Shown here: positions 19,850 to 29,216 of the stretch, one piece after another
Layout: each line of letters begins with the position of its first letter
How positions within the stretch are numbered: position 1 is the stretch's first letter
Assembly: GCA_902578445.1 (NCBI GenBank)
Contig: CACHDC010000004.1
Span: 1 to 64,000, forward strand
Source of the DNA: an uncultured Synechococcaceae cyanobacterium
GTDB taxonomy: Bacteria > Cyanobacteriota > Cyanobacteriia > PCC-6307 > Cyanobiaceae
Length of the DNA: 64,000 nt
Direction: 5' to 3'
The notes under the pieces: generated by a model
Told to the model about the DNA's origin: nothing
Databases searched by the model: none
The model's input: only the letters and a program-made list of their open reading frames with translations
Translations under genes and position numbers: made by a program

Positions 19850-20152
19850 TTATTTCTCCAGAATGGTACTAATATTTTTTTGAAACCAACTCTTTAATTG
19901 ATCATCTTTTAATCTCGGAGAAATGCGAGGCAATTCTATAATTTCCTCGGACTTAATTCCTTCAATAGCAACAACGGGCACTTCATAATCATATTTTTTA
20001 TATTTATCTTTATATAAATCCACCCTATCAATATCAATTTCTTTAAGCTCCTCTAGATTAGGGAATAACTCATTAAGATTTATTTTTGCCAGTTTGTTTT
20101 TTAATGAATCACAAAGGCAACATCCCTGTCTAACAAAAATAAATATTTTCAT
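19850..20152 (-). CDS. Glutaredoxin-like protein
   Basis: A 100-residue thioredoxin-fold protein beginning MKIFIFVRQGCCLCDSL. The redox pair is Cys11-x-x-Cys14 within GCCLC, followed by the cis-Pro region YEVPVVAIEG. The ATG at 20152 is chosen because a longer in-frame start at 20182 would overlap yidD by 26 bases. It lies between yidD and murE with tight spacing, so co-transcription is likely. Confidence 0.75.
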   Translation of the reverse strand: MKIFIFVRQGCCLCDSLKNKLAKINLNELFPNLEELKEIDIDRVDLYKDKYKKYDYEVPVVAIEGIKSEEIIELPRISPRLKDDQLKSWFQKNISTILEK

Positions 20153-20156
20153 TAAT

Positions 20157-20393
20157 TTAGTCAGGCACAGGGTCACATCCACAGGGAGTGAAAGGATGAC
20201 ATCTGCTTAATCTTCTTAAAGTTAACCACCCTCCCTTCCAAGGACCATGTCTAGTAATTGCCTCATATCCATAAGAGCTGCAACTTGGAATAAATCTGCA
20301 TCTTGGTCCGAAAAAAGGAGAAAACCACCTTTGATAAAACGAAATCATTAAAAGAAGTATAGAAGTAATTGATTTATTAATAGTTTTAAACAC
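20157..20393 (-). CDS. yidD: Membrane protein insertion efficiency factor
   Basis: A 78-residue YidD (DUF37) protein: an N-terminal amphipathic/hydrophobic helix, then the family block FFGPRCRFIPSCSSYGYEAI, GPWKGGWLTLRRLSRCHPF and CGCDPVP. It assists YidC in inserting proteins into the membrane. It is divergent from rpsD. Confidence 0.95.
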   Translation of the reverse strand: MFKTINKSITSILLLMISFYQRWFSPFFGPRCRFIPSCSSYGYEAITRHGPWKGGWLTLRRLSRCHPFTPCGCDPVPD

Positions 20394-20489
20394 TTTAATG
20401 ATGTAAAATAATGTTTCTAGCGATATTTTAGCTTAATTGAATTTAATCAATTATCCAATTTATTGCAAATCTCTATTTAATTTAAAATT

Positions 20490-21098
20490 ATGTCAAGATA
20501 CCGCGGCCCCAGATTAAGGGTTACGCGTCGCTTGGGAGAACTACCAGGTCTCACCAGGAAAGCTTCAAAGAAGTCTAATCCTCCAGGTCAGCACGGCCAA
20601 GCCCGTCGCAAGCGATCAGAATATGCAATTCGTCTAGAAGAAAAGCAGAAACTTAGGTTTAATTATGGAGTTTCTGAAAAACAACTAGTACGTTATGTAA
20701 AAAAAGCTAGAGCTCAAGAAGGATCTACAGGAACTAACCTACTAAGACTTTTAGAAAACAGACTAGATAATGTTTGTTTTAGATTAGGTTTTGGAGGTAC
20801 CATTCCAGGCTCAAGACAATTAGTAAATCATGGCCATGTAACTGTTAATGGAAAGGTTCTTGATATTGCTGGTTATCAATGCAAATCAGGCGATGTAATC
20901 GGAATTAAAGAAAACAAAGCAAGCAAAAAACTTGTAGAAGGTAATATAGAATTCCCTGGTTTAGCAAATGTCCCACCTCATCTTGATTTAGACAAACCTA
21001 AATTAACGGGAAAAATAAATGGAAAATGCGATAGAGAGTGGGTGGCTCTTGAAATAAACGAACTACTAGTTGTTGAATATTATTCAAGAAAAGTTTAA
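20490..21098 (+). CDS. rpsD: 30S ribosomal protein S4
   Basis: A 202-residue S4 protein that binds 16S rRNA early in small-subunit assembly. It starts [20 protein letters not shown] and contains the S4 RNA-binding domain ([27 protein letters not shown]). GC content is higher than in the neighbours at the 5' end, as expected for a highly expressed gene. A clear terminator follows. Confidence 0.98.
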   Translation: MSRYRGPRLRVTRRLGELPGLTRKASKKSNPPGQHGQARRKRSEYAIRLEEKQKLRFNYGVSEKQLVRYVKKARAQEGSTGTNLLRLLENRLDNVCFRLGFGGTIPGSRQLVNHGHVTVNGKVLDIAGYQCKSGDVIGIKENKASKKLVEGNIEFPGLANVPPHLDLDKPKLTGKINGKCDREWVALEINELLVVEYYSRKV

Positions 21099-21121
21099 TA
21101 ATACTTTTCTTTGGATTATTA

Positions 21122-21152
21122 AATCTCTCTTTTAAAAGAGAGATTTTATTTT
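21122..21152 (+). terminator. Intrinsic terminator after rpsD
   Basis: The palindrome AAATCTCTCTTTT (21122-21134) with AAAAGAGAGATTT (21135-21147) forms a long stem and runs into T-rich sequence. It lies 24 bases after the rpsD stop and 20 bases before the next start. Confidence 0.85.
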
Positions 21153-21171
21153 ATTCTTATTTGTAAAAAAA

Positions 21172-22335
21172 ATGGGAAATAAGGAAAATAATATAAAAAA
21201 GCCAGGTTTCAAGACCCTATCTATTCACCATGGGGAAACATTTGCAGAAGAAACTGGATGCGTTATGCCTCCTATTTTTTCTACATCTACTTTCAAACAT
21301 GGAAATAAAGATAATTTCGACTACACCAGATCAGGCAATCCCAACTTTAGAATTCTAGAAAACATCCTTAAATCAATAGAAGATTCTAAATACTGTACAG
21401 TTTTTGGATCTGGAATTAGCGCGGTAACTGCAATTTCATCAACACTAAAATCAGGTGACAAGATACTCTGCGAGTCAAATCTCTATGGTTGTACAGTGAG
21501 GATGTTCGAAAAAGTTTTCAAGAAATTTGGAATAGAAGTTTTATACACAGATTTTACAAACGAAAATAATATCAAAAAGATTTCATTATTCGAGCCAACC
21601 TTAATATGGCTAGAAAGTCCAACTAATCCACTTTTGAAGGTACTTGATATTAAGGCGATTTGTGATGAAGCGAATAAACTACAAATCCCAGTAGTAGTGG
21701 ATAACACCTTTTCAACGGCACTTATTCAAAAACCATTGGACCTTGGTGCAACAATATCACTTGTAAGCACAACAAAATTCATTAATGGACATAGTGATGC
21801 ACTTGGTGGAGCAGTACTGACAAATAATGAGGTATGGAATAGTAAGATGCTTTTTTCTCAAAAAGCTCTAGGGCTTCAACCATCTCCTTTTGATAGTTGG
21901 CTCATTACAAGAGGAGTAAAAACTCTTCCTTTAAGAATCGAACAACAAACGCAAAGTGCAAAATTAATTTCTGAAGAATTAGACAATCATAAAATAATTA
22001 GTAAAGTAATTTATCCTTTTAATCAAAAACATCCGCAATTTAATTTAGCAAAATCGCAAATGAGATCTGGGGGTTCGATGATCACCATAAAATTAAATTT
22101 AAATAAAGAGGATACTTTTAAATTTTGCAAATCTCTCAAATATTTCTCTCTAGCAGAAAGCCTTGGAGGAGTTGAAAGTTTAATTTGTCACCCAGCAACA
22201 ATGACTCATGCTTCTGTTGATGATGAAACAAAAAATCTTTTAGGGATAGATGATGCTCTTGTCAGATTATCGATTGGATGTGAAGAAACAAACGATTTAA
22301 TCTCAGACATATTATTTGCTTTAAATAAATTCTGA
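21172..22335 (+). CDS. Trans-sulfuration PLP enzyme (cystathionine gamma-synthase/beta-lyase family)
   Basis: A 387-residue Cys/Met-metabolism PLP enzyme. The pattern YTRSGNPN is at 51-58, the PLP lysine is K202 in VSTTKFINGHSDALGG, and the C-terminal SIGCEE motif is present. The family covers cystathionine gamma-synthase, beta-lyase and gamma-lyase; sequence alone does not separate them here. It is followed 3 bases later by a second family member and then cysK, forming a sulfur amino-acid cluster. Confidence 0.85.
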   Translation: MGNKENNIKKPGFKTLSIHHGETFAEETGCVMPPIFSTSTFKHGNKDNFDYTRSGNPNFRILENILKSIEDSKYCTVFGSGISAVTAISSTLKSGDKILCESNLYGCTVRMFEKVFKKFGIEVLYTDFTNENNIKKISLFEPTLIWLESPTNPLLKVLDIKAICDEANKLQIPVVVDNTFSTALIQKPLDLGATISLVSTTKFINGHSDALGGAVLTNNEVWNSKMLFSQKALGLQPSPFDSWLITRGVKTLPLRIEQQTQSAKLISEELDNHKIISKVIYPFNQKHPQFNLAKSQMRSGGSMITIKLNLNKEDTFKFCKSLKYFSLAESLGGVESLICHPATMTHASVDDETKNLLGIDDALVRLSIGCEETNDLISDILFALNKF

Positions 22336-22338
22336 AAA

Positions 22339-23808
22339 TTGAGAGATTTACTTAAAAACCCTATATGGAAAAATTTAGAGTTGGGATATTCTATTCCTGA
22401 TAGTATTCATGCTGTTTCTGTAGCATTACCAACTTGGAATGATGTAATAAATTACGAAGAAAAAAATCAAGAATGCATGAATTTATTGAAGTCCATTTAC
22501 CCAAGATTCGGGCTAAACCCCATAGTGAAAAGATTATGTGAAAAAGTAAAAAAGGAAAATTACTATAACAATAAAAGTATCTGGCCATATCCGAATGAAA
22601 GCATAGCTTTTAAAGCAAAAAAATACATTGATAGAAATACCTCTGAACAATTCTCATTAATAGAAAAAAGAGATAATTTAGCTTTCTTAATAACTGAAAA
22701 ACAAGGAAGTATTTATGCGAAATCTTTTTGGCAACATACTGGTCTTGGCATATCTTCAAGGGCTGCAGCTATAGAACTAGGTCTTGAAGATTGCCCTCCA
22801 AAATCTTACGTAAATGAATGTTCTCAAAGAATAAAAAATAGAATTTCTAAATCTACAAAAATTAACTCAAATGATATTCACTTAACTTCATCTGGAATGT
22901 CTGCATTGCATACATCATTAGAAATCATATATAAATTATTTCCAGCTAAACCAACACTCCAAATTGGTTTTCCATATGTAGATGTACTTAAATTACCAAT
23001 GAATATCTTTCATGGAGCCAAGTTAATTACAGAAGAAAATTGCGAAGATATTGAATTTGAAATCAAAAGCATAAATCCATCAGCATTAATTATTGAACTG
23101 CCGAGTAATCCAATGCTCAAATGTGTAAACATTAAAAAAATTTCAAAAATAGCAAAAAAGTTAAATATCCCCTTAATTGTTGACGATACAATTGGTTCAA
23201 ATTTAAATATAAATTCCCTAGAACATGCAGATATAGTTTTTACTTCACTTACAAAAATTTTTTCAGGTAGTGGTGATATTCTTGCCGGATCATTAATACT
23301 AAATCCAAAAAGCAAATGGATTGATCAATTTAGAAATGCATTTAACGAGATTAATCTTCCAACACTTTCCGATGGAGATACAGTTTATCTAGAGAAAGTT
23401 AGTAGAGATGTAAATCAAAGAGTTTTTGAACAAAATAAAGCATGTTTAGAATTAAAAAAAAGATTAGAGACCCATAGCGAGATTAAAAATATTTTCCATC
23501 CTGAAAATTGTCCAAATTTTAATTCTCTACTTACTTCTGATGGAGGATACGGCTGCTTATTATCATTTGAATTAAATGGAGGATTAAGCAAAGCTAAGAA
23601 ATTTTATGATTCTCTACAAGTATCTAAAGGACCTAGTTTGGGTACAAAATTTACTCTAGTTTGTCCTTATGTTTTATTGGCTCATTATGACGAGTTGGAT
23701 TGGGCTGAAAGTTTTGGTATACCCTCGCACCTTATTAGAGTATCAGTTGGATTAGAAGACCAAACTCAATTATGGGAAACCTTTTCTGAGGCACTAAATA
23801 ATTTCTAA
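22339..23808 (+). CDS. metB: Cystathionine gamma-synthase-like enzyme with N-terminal extension
   Basis: A 489-residue relative of the preceding protein, from a TTG start 3 bases after its stop. The PLP-lysine region SLTKIFSGSGDILAGS and the C-terminal RVSVGLEDQ are present. It is about 100 residues longer than usual family members, with an N-terminal extension rich in charged residues. I read the pair as the two trans-sulfuration steps toward homocysteine; which enzyme does which step is uncertain, so the symbol is tentative. Confidence 0.7.
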   Translation: MRDLLKNPIWKNLELGYSIPDSIHAVSVALPTWNDVINYEEKNQECMNLLKSIYPRFGLNPIVKRLCEKVKKENYYNNKSIWPYPNESIAFKAKKYIDRNTSEQFSLIEKRDNLAFLITEKQGSIYAKSFWQHTGLGISSRAAAIELGLEDCPPKSYVNECSQRIKNRISKSTKINSNDIHLTSSGMSALHTSLEIIYKLFPAKPTLQIGFPYVDVLKLPMNIFHGAKLITEENCEDIEFEIKSINPSALIIELPSNPMLKCVNIKKISKIAKKLNIPLIVDDTIGSNLNINSLEHADIVFTSLTKIFSGSGDILAGSLILNPKSKWIDQFRNAFNEINLPTLSDGDTVYLEKVSRDVNQRVFEQNKACLELKKRLETHSEIKNIFHPENCPNFNSLLTSDGGYGCLLSFELNGGLSKAKKFYDSLQVSKGPSLGTKFTLVCPYVLLAHYDELDWAESFGIPSHLIRVSVGLEDQTQLWETFSEALNNF

Positions 23809-23893
23809 ATTCCTAGTATTTACCGAATAGAAACTTATATACTCTTTTTCTGAATAATAGTTAGTATTAAAATATATTTTCTCAATATATAAA

Positions 23894-24880
23894 ATGGCAA
23901 AAATTTATGAGGACAACAGTTTTGCTATTGGAAACACTCCATTAGTAAAATTAAAATCAGTAACTAAAAACGCGAAAGCTACAGTACTTGCAAAAATTGA
24001 AGGTAGAAACCCTGCTTATAGTGTCAAATGTAGGATTGGCGCCAACATGATCTGGGATGCAGAGAAAAGTGGGAAGCTTACAAAAGACAAAACTATTGTT
24101 GAGCCAACTTCTGGAAATACAGGAATTGCTCTAGCTTTTACTGCTTCAGCAAGAGGCTATAAACTCATCCTTACAATGCCAGAATCCATGTCAATTGAAA
24201 GAAGAAGGGTTATGGCAGTGTTGGGTGCTGAAATTGTTTTAACAGAAGCATCAAAAGGTATGCCTGGAGCAATAGCTAAGGCTAAAGAAATTGCAGAAAG
24301 TAATCCTTCTCAATATTTCATGCCAGGTCAATTTGATAATCCAGCAAACCCTGAAATTCATTTCAAAACTACCGGACCAGAAATCTGGGATGATTGCGAT
24401 GGTGAAATTGATGTCTTAGTTGCAGGGGTTGGAACTGGCGGCACAATTACAGGAGTTTCAAGATACATTAAGCAAGAGAAGGGTAAAAATATTACTTCTG
24501 TAGCTGTAGAACCCTCACATAGTCCTGTGATTACACAGACGATGAATGGAGAAGAGGTTAAATCTGGACCACATAAAATTCAAGGAATTGGAGCAGGATT
24601 TATACCTAAGAACCTAGACTTGTCAATTGTTGATAAGGTTGAACAGGTAACAAATGACGAGTCAATAGAGATGGCTCTTAGATTAGCAAAAGAAGAAGGT
24701 CTACTAGTTGGAATATCTTGTGGAGCTGCTGCTGCTGCTGCTGTTAGATTAGCTGAACAAGATGAATATGCTGGGAAAACTATTGTAGTTGTTCTACCTG
24801 ATTTAGCAGAGAGATATTTATCATCAATTATGTTTACTGAAGTTCCAAGCGGAATCATTCAAGAACCAGTCAAAGCCTAA
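23894..24880 (+). CDS. cysK: Cysteine synthase A (O-acetylserine sulfhydrylase)
   Basis: A 328-residue PLP enzyme making cysteine from O-acetylserine and sulfide. The PLP lysine is K45 in AYSVKCRIG, the substrate loop TSGNTG is at 72-77, and the phosphate-binding glycine loop [10 protein letters not shown] is near residue 176. Full length. Confidence 0.95.
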   Translation: MAKIYEDNSFAIGNTPLVKLKSVTKNAKATVLAKIEGRNPAYSVKCRIGANMIWDAEKSGKLTKDKTIVEPTSGNTGIALAFTASARGYKLILTMPESMSIERRRVMAVLGAEIVLTEASKGMPGAIAKAKEIAESNPSQYFMPGQFDNPANPEIHFKTTGPEIWDDCDGEIDVLVAGVGTGGTITGVSRYIKQEKGKNITSVAVEPSHSPVITQTMNGEEVKSGPHKIQGIGAGFIPKNLDLSIVDKVEQVTNDESIEMALRLAKEEGLLVGISCGAAAAAAVRLAEQDEYAGKTIVVVLPDLAERYLSSIMFTEVPSGIIQEPVKA

Positions 24881-24882
24881 AT

Positions 24883-26007
24883 CTATTTTTTCTCCAGTAA
24901 TGCATCTGGTGAAATATACATAGCATCGCCATAAGAGAAAAATCTAAATTTTTCTTTTATGGCTTTTTTATACAAATCTAATAATCTTTCTCTACCAATC
25001 ATTGCACTTACTAATAGTAATAATGAACTTTTAGGAAGATGAAAATTAGTTAATAATCCATCAACTACCTTAAATTTATAACCTGGCTTAATTACTAAAT
25101 CCACGTATTTCGCTATGGGGATAAAGTCATTAATTTCGTGAGAATAACAACTTTCAAGAGCTCTAACGCTAGTTGTCCCAATAGCAATTATTCTTCTATC
25201 TGTTTTCTTTATTTTTTTTATTTCCTCCACTACTTCCTTATTAACACTTACCCATTCTTTATGAAGTTTTAAGTCACTTAGATCTTCTTGATCAATTGGT
25301 TTGAATGTTCCATAGCCCACATGCAAAGTTATCGGCAAAATTATTACTCCTTTTTTTTTTAGATTGGAAATAAGATTTTTGCTTAAGTGTAAACCAGCAG
25401 TTGGTGCAGCAACCGCCCCCGGATTAGTTGCATACTCAGTTTGATAACTTTTCTCATGAAAAGATTCTTCTTCGGATTTTTTTATATAAGGAGGGAGTGG
25501 GACTTCCCCGTATTTATCAAGAAGGTTATTCATTGAATTGAGACAAGTTATATTTTCCGGAAATTTTATAAATCTCCCTCCAGTTTCTTCATCAACCCCA
25601 TCAACAATTAAATTAATATCTTTTGCTAAAGGAGATTTTAATTTTAATTTTCTATTTATTTTTAACTTTTTCGCTGGCTTTGCCACACATAACCAAACAC
25701 ATTCATGGGATCTTTCTAAAACTAATAATTCGACTAATGTCTTATTTTCTAATTCAACCTTTAACCTAGCTTTCATTACTTTAGTATTGTTTACAACTAC
25801 AAGATCGCCTTCTCTAAATTCATCTAAAAGATTCTTGGTAAATTTATTAGTTAAAAAGTCTTCGTCTAAAACACTATTTCTAACTATCATCAATCTTGAT
25901 TCATGCCTAATTGCAGAAGGTTTACTAGCGATTAATGAAGGATCAAGTAAATAATCATAAGCATCAAGCTTATAATCCCTTTCTTCATTATTAATTTGAG
26001 AAATCAA
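24883..26007 (-). CDS. queA: S-adenosylmethionine:tRNA ribosyltransferase-isomerase
   Basis: A 374-residue QueA that builds epoxyqueuosine on tRNA. Family blocks include YDYLLDPSLIA, TEYATNPGAVAAPTAGLHLS, LHVGYGTFKP and NFHLPKSSLLLLVSA. It is convergent with cysK (2 bases) and lies 6 bases from the end of the preceding pdhC gene, so it is probably read from the same transcript. Confidence 0.95.
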   Translation of the reverse strand: MISQINNEERDYKLDAYDYLLDPSLIASKPSAIRHESRLMIVRNSVLDEDFLTNKFTKNLLDEFREGDLVVVNNTKVMKARLKVELENKTLVELLVLERSHECVWLCVAKPAKKLKINRKLKLKSPLAKDINLIVDGVDEETGGRFIKFPENITCLNSMNNLLDKYGEVPLPPYIKKSEEESFHEKSYQTEYATNPGAVAAPTAGLHLSKNLISNLKKKGVIILPITLHVGYGTFKPIDQEDLSDLKLHKEWVSVNKEVVEEIKKIKKTDRRIIAIGTTSVRALESCYSHEINDFIPIAKYVDLVIKPGYKFKVVDGLLTNFHLPKSSLLLLVSAMIGRERLLDLYKKAIKEKFRFFSYGDAMYISPDALLEKK

Positions 26008-26013
26008 TTAAAC

Positions 26014-27381
26014 TTAGGAGACAAGTGTCTCTGGCTCATTTTCAATTAGGGAAGCCAAGTCTTTTAAGAATGAAGCTCCATCAGCTCCATAGATCACTCT
26101 ATGATCAGCTGTTAGATTTACTTGCATTATTTTTTTAACAGATATTGAACCATCACTATTAGCGACAACAGTTGGTTTCGATGATGCTATGGCTAAAATA
26201 GCACCGGTACCTGGAGGGAGAATTGCGTCAAATCTATCAACTCCAAACATCCCAAGGTTAGATAAAGTGAAGGTTCCCGTTGAGTATTCATCAGGTTCTA
26301 ATTGTTTTGATCTTGATCTTTTTACGAGATCTTTCCATTCCCTAGATAATTCAAATAAATCGGTATTGCATGGTTCTTTTAAAACTGGAGTTATCAGTCC
26401 CCCATCTTCCATTGCAACAGCAACAGCAATATTTATATTTTCTGGATAAGAAATTCCATTTTCTGAAAAACTTGAATTAACTTGCGGATGTTTCTTTAGT
26501 GTCTTTGCAACTGCCTTTACAAGTAAAGCAGTCATTGTAACTCCGTTCTGTTTTACCTTTTTATAGAAATTATCTAATTTATCTGTATTGATAGAGTAAC
26601 CCACCCTAAAACATGGAACTTCTAAACTAGATTCCATATTTTTATTTACCGCTTTTTGAAGAGTATTAAATTGAACTGTTTCTCCAGGATTACCAAAACT
26701 ATTTCCTGAAGTTTCTGGTTTACTTTCAACTCCCAAATTTGCACCAGGGATACTTGCAGGAGAACCACCTTCTCCTATCCATGGTATAGAAACAGGTTGG
26801 CCATTAGCTTTTAAAATATCATCAGCTTGAATCCTTCCGTGAGGGCCAGATCCATGAACCTTTGCTAAATCAACACCCATTTGTGAGGCTAGTTTTTTAG
26901 CTCTTGGGGATGCAATTATTCTCGAAGAAACATTACTTGTTGCGGCATTAATTTGATCGACTTTAAAAGATGGGACAGGCTTTTCTCTCTTTAAGACGAC
27001 TTCTTCAGCTTCTTTCTTGATATCTTCAGTCTGGACTACTGGTTTTTCTTCAGTTTTATTGCTTACCAACTCAAGTTGGTCTGAAGTTGAGACCTCGGGT
27101 TGATTTCCTTTATTTTGTTCTTGAACAGAAGCTATCTCATCCTCATTTTCTACAATAAGACCGATAGTCTCTCCTACTGGTGCAGTGCTGCCAGCAGGCA
27201 TTAAAACAGCTGCAAGATATCCATCTTGAAAAGATTCAACATCCATATCTGCCTTGTCAGATTCAACAACCAAGACAGATTCACCTCTTTCAACTTTATC
27301 TCCTGGATTTTTCAACCATTCCACAATCTTGCCCTCCGTCATAGTAGAACTCAAGGCAGGCATGAATATTTCGTGACTCAT
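26014..27381 (-). CDS. pdhC: Pyruvate dehydrogenase E2 (dihydrolipoamide acetyltransferase)
   Basis: A 455-residue E2 subunit. The lipoyl domain (about 1-75) carries the lipoylated K43 in ESDKADMDVESF. A flexible linker, the peripheral subunit-binding domain (ASPRAKKLASQMG, GSGPHGRIQADDI) and the catalytic domain with His427 in TADHRVIYGADG follow. The mobile element is inserted at its start codon: the codons ATG AGT come from the element side, while a second copy of the start (ATG TCT CAC GAA ATA) lies at 34198-34212. The protein still reads MSHEIFMPAL, so the product should be intact, but its promoter and leader are replaced. Confidence 0.96.
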   Translation of the reverse strand: MSHEIFMPALSSTMTEGKIVEWLKNPGDKVERGESVLVVESDKADMDVESFQDGYLAAVLMPAGSTAPVGETIGLIVENEDEIASVQEQNKGNQPEVSTSDQLELVSNKTEEKPVVQTEDIKKEAEEVVLKREKPVPSFKVDQINAATSNVSSRIIASPRAKKLASQMGVDLAKVHGSGPHGRIQADDILKANGQPVSIPWIGEGGSPASIPGANLGVESKPETSGNSFGNPGETVQFNTLQKAVNKNMESSLEVPCFRVGYSINTDKLDNFYKKVKQNGVTMTALLVKAVAKTLKKHPQVNSSFSENGISYPENINIAVAVAMEDGGLITPVLKEPCNTDLFELSREWKDLVKRSRSKQLEPDEYSTGTFTLSNLGMFGVDRFDAILPPGTGAILAIASSKPTVVANSDGSISVKKIMQVNLTADHRVIYGADGASFLKDLASLIENEPETLVS

Positions 27382-27383
27382 AA
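27363..27383. repeat. Left attachment site (attL) in the pdhC start
   Basis: Core TATTTCGTGA at 27367-27376 with CATAA at 27379-27383; TGA at 27363-27365 also matches the right copy. The left part belongs to pdhC codons 3-7, and the right part, including the present start codon, comes from the element. Confidence 0.82.
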
Positions 27384-27416
27384 TGGTTTAGTGATTGCAG
27401 TCGTTTTGATGGTGGT

Positions 27417-27435
27417 GTCTAACCAACTGTCTAAC
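27417..27435. repeat. GTCTAAC repeats, left cluster (putative integrase arm sites)
   Basis: GTCTAAC occurs at 27417-27423 and 27429-27435, 12 bases apart. The same heptamer clusters beside the right attachment site. Paired direct repeats just inside both ends are typical of tyrosine-integrase arm-type binding sites. The function is inferred. Confidence 0.55.
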
Positions 27436-27700
27436 TTTTTTCATAGTCAGATGATGAAATTATCCTTCCAGATTCACAAATTTCATCAGTTAGATCACAA
27501 TCATCGTGATATACATATTCTACAAAAAAATAGATCACAAAGGAATATATCAAATGTTAAATGTTAAACAAGCAATAGTAGATGAGATTCAATACTTAAA
27601 AGTTTGAACTGGATGATAACGAAGAAGCCTACCGATCAAAGAAAGATACTATTCCACCAGCACTACTATTACTTGATTAACTGATCATTATTTAACAACA

Positions 27701-27753
27701 TATAACTGGTTACGTAACCACATTGCCATTTTTGGTATAACTCTTTAACGTAA
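27701..27753 (+). promoter_or_regulatory. Putative operator with GTTACGTAAC palindrome before the serine recombinase
   Basis: TATAACTGGTTACGTAACCA spans 27701-27720 and contains the 12-base palindrome GGTTACGTAACC. The same block (17 of 20 bases) occurs directly before the ribbon-helix-helix gene at 32232-32251. A weaker copy, TATAACTCTTTAACGTAA, is at 27736-27753. TATAACT may be a -10 box. The site is probably bound by the element's own regulator. Confidence 0.6.
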
Positions 27754-27792
27754 ATACTAGATTCTCAAACTAAACGCACTATTAACAATCTG

Positions 27793-28449
27793 ATGACTAC
27801 TAAATTTGTTATTTACAGACGAATCTCAGGAGGCACTAATCAAATCAAATCAGGATTAGGATTAGAAGCACAGATGACTGAGATAAATTGTTATCTACAA
27901 GGCATAGATGATCACGTTATAGTTGATCAATTTACAGAGATTGCATCTGGTAAAGATCATCAAAACAGACCCATATTGCAGTCTGCGATTGACAAGTCGA
28001 TACAAACTAATTCGATATTGTTGGTAAGTAGGATATGTAGACTTAGCAGAGACTTAGAGTTCACCGCCTCTTTAATGAAGTCAAATAAAGTTAAATTCAG
28101 AATTGCAACTATGCCTACTGCTGATAACTTTATAATCGCAATTTACGCAGCAATGGTTCAAAAAGATCGTGAGATGATATCAATTAGAACCAAAAATGCA
28201 TTAAGAGAGGCAAAGAAAAAAGGAAAAAAATTAGGAATTATGGGTAAAGAAAATATTAAACAGGCAAACCTTAAAAAGATTCAACAGGCAGATGAGTTTG
28301 CAGACAAAGTGAAAAAAGTAGTGATACCAATGAGAGAGGAGGGTAAAACATATCTACAAATCGCAAACATTTTATGTAACGTGAATTTTTTAACTCCAAG
28401 AGGCTGTAAGTTCACACCATCATCAGTTCAAAGATATTGTGTGAGGTAA
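27793..28449 (+). CDS. Serine recombinase (resolvase/invertase family)
   Basis: A 218-residue small serine recombinase. The N-terminal catalytic domain has YRRIS (the Ser is the expected nucleophile, about residue 12), SGLGLEAQ, LLVSRICRLSRD and the helix E arginine region MISIRTKNALREAKKKGKKLG. A C-terminal helix-turn-helix follows (EGKTYLQIANILCNVNFLTPRG). Proteins of this size usually resolve dimers or invert DNA rather than integrate. It may serve the element's own maintenance, or regulate by inversion. No clear inverted-repeat target was found. Confidence 0.85.
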   Translation: MTTKFVIYRRISGGTNQIKSGLGLEAQMTEINCYLQGIDDHVIVDQFTEIASGKDHQNRPILQSAIDKSIQTNSILLVSRICRLSRDLEFTASLMKSNKVKFRIATMPTADNFIIAIYAAMVQKDREMISIRTKNALREAKKKGKKLGIMGKENIKQANLKKIQQADEFADKVKKVVIPMREEGKTYLQIANILCNVNFLTPRGCKFTPSSVQRYCVR

Positions 28450-28456
28450 TAATTAG

Positions 28457-28597
28457 ATGAAAGATTTTTTAATTGACATTCTGAAGATTTGGATCGGAGT
28501 TAACATTTATAAAAACTCGATGAGAGAACCAAAGTCTAAAGTCGGTAGAGTTTCAAATATGAAACAACAAGAAATAATCAATAATGGTGGTAAATAA
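28457..28597 (+). CDS. Tiny hypothetical protein downstream of the serine recombinase
   Basis: A 46-residue reading frame, MKDFLIDILKIWIGVNIYKN followed by a basic tail, 7 bases after the recombinase stop. The start is amphipathic or weakly hydrophobic. It is followed by two hairpins ending in a T run, so it is probably the last gene of the recombinase transcript. No function is recognised. Confidence 0.4.
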   Translation: MKDFLIDILKIWIGVNIYKNSMREPKSKVGRVSNMKQQEIINNGGK

Positions 28598-28605
28598 ATA
28601 AGCAT

Positions 28606-28674
28606 AGGTGTGTAGAAACACCTGTTGGTGAAACACGTGATGGATTTACTGATTTCCTATCACGTGTTTTTTTA
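28606..28674 (+). terminator. Hairpin plus intrinsic terminator
   Basis: A small hairpin (AGGTGT 28606-28611 with ACACCT 28618-28623) is followed by a strong one: AAACACGTGAT (28631-28641) with ATCACGTGTTT (28659-28669) and a run of seven T. This closes the serine recombinase unit. Confidence 0.85.
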
Positions 28675-28936
28675 TTGCTGGTTGATTGTTAGATAGTGAT
28701 GATACTTTTGTTACTAAATGTTAACAACGTGATCAAATTTGTAGAACAAACTTATAAATAACTCTGCCAGTTTTGATAAGGGATAAGAGACTATTAAGTG
28801 ATTATTTGAGTAACTTAAGGGCGAAAAGTTAATTTAAATATCATTTAAAACCAGTAGGCGTAATGTTCTTAGACTGTTAGTGCTGGCAAAAGTATAAATA
28901 GAGTTAACACACATTTACTACAATTATTAGAACAAA
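28675..28936. other. Non-coding gap inside the element
   Basis: About 260 bases without a plausible gene. The sequence is AT-rich with GTTAAC-type motifs (ATGTTAACAACGTG, GAGTTAACACAC) and ends in the start of the small-gene run at 28937. It presumably holds the promoter of that run; no clear -35/-10 pair was identified. Confidence 0.4.
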
Positions 28937-29089
28937 ATGAGATTTAAAGATGCAGTTTCATACAACAAGTATGAGGCAGAGACAGGTAAGAGAGTAATTA
29001 AAGATTTGATGGTTCATTTCAAATGTAACAAGAGTGATGTATATAAAAAATCAACAAAACACTTACACGAACTGGTTTTTACAAAATGA
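28937..29089 (+). CDS. Tiny hypothetical protein 1 of the element's small-gene run
   Basis: A 50-residue frame (MRFKDAVSYNKYEAETGKRV to HELVFTK) rich in Lys and aromatic residues. Its TGA stop overlaps the ATG of the next frame (ATGA at 29086-29089), which supports real, coupled translation. No known domain. Confidence 0.5.
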   Translation: MRFKDAVSYNKYEAETGKRVIKDLMVHFKCNKSDVYKKSTKHLHELVFTK

Positions 29090-29214
29090 AGAATATTCAA
29101 ATATCTGACTTTGGTTATGAATCTGGAAAAGAGAAAGTTCGTGTTCAGATGAGGAAGCAAAACCCGACTGATCGTGATTTAAAAGAATTGATCGAAAAAT
29201 TTCTAAGAGAGTAA
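29086..29214 (+). CDS. Tiny hypothetical protein 2 of the small-gene run
   Basis: A 42-residue charged protein (MKNIQISDFGYESGKEKVRV to EKFLRE), joined by ATGA overlap to the gene before and 2 bases from the one after. It is probably one short beta hairpin plus one helix. The function is unknown. Confidence 0.5.
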   Translation: MKNIQISDFGYESGKEKVRVQMRKQNPTDRDLKELIEKFLRE

Positions 29215-29216
29215 CA

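Larger units (their letters stand above)
27384..27792. other. Non-coding left end of the element: integrase-type repeats and operator region
   Basis: This 0.4 kb has no convincing gene. It holds two GTCTAAC repeats (27417-27423, 27429-27435) near attL, several short inverted repeats around GATCAC, and the TATAACT/GTTACGTAAC palindrome region upstream of the serine recombinase. It also now forms the whole upstream region of pdhC. I see no strong promoter for pdhC in it. Confidence 0.6.
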
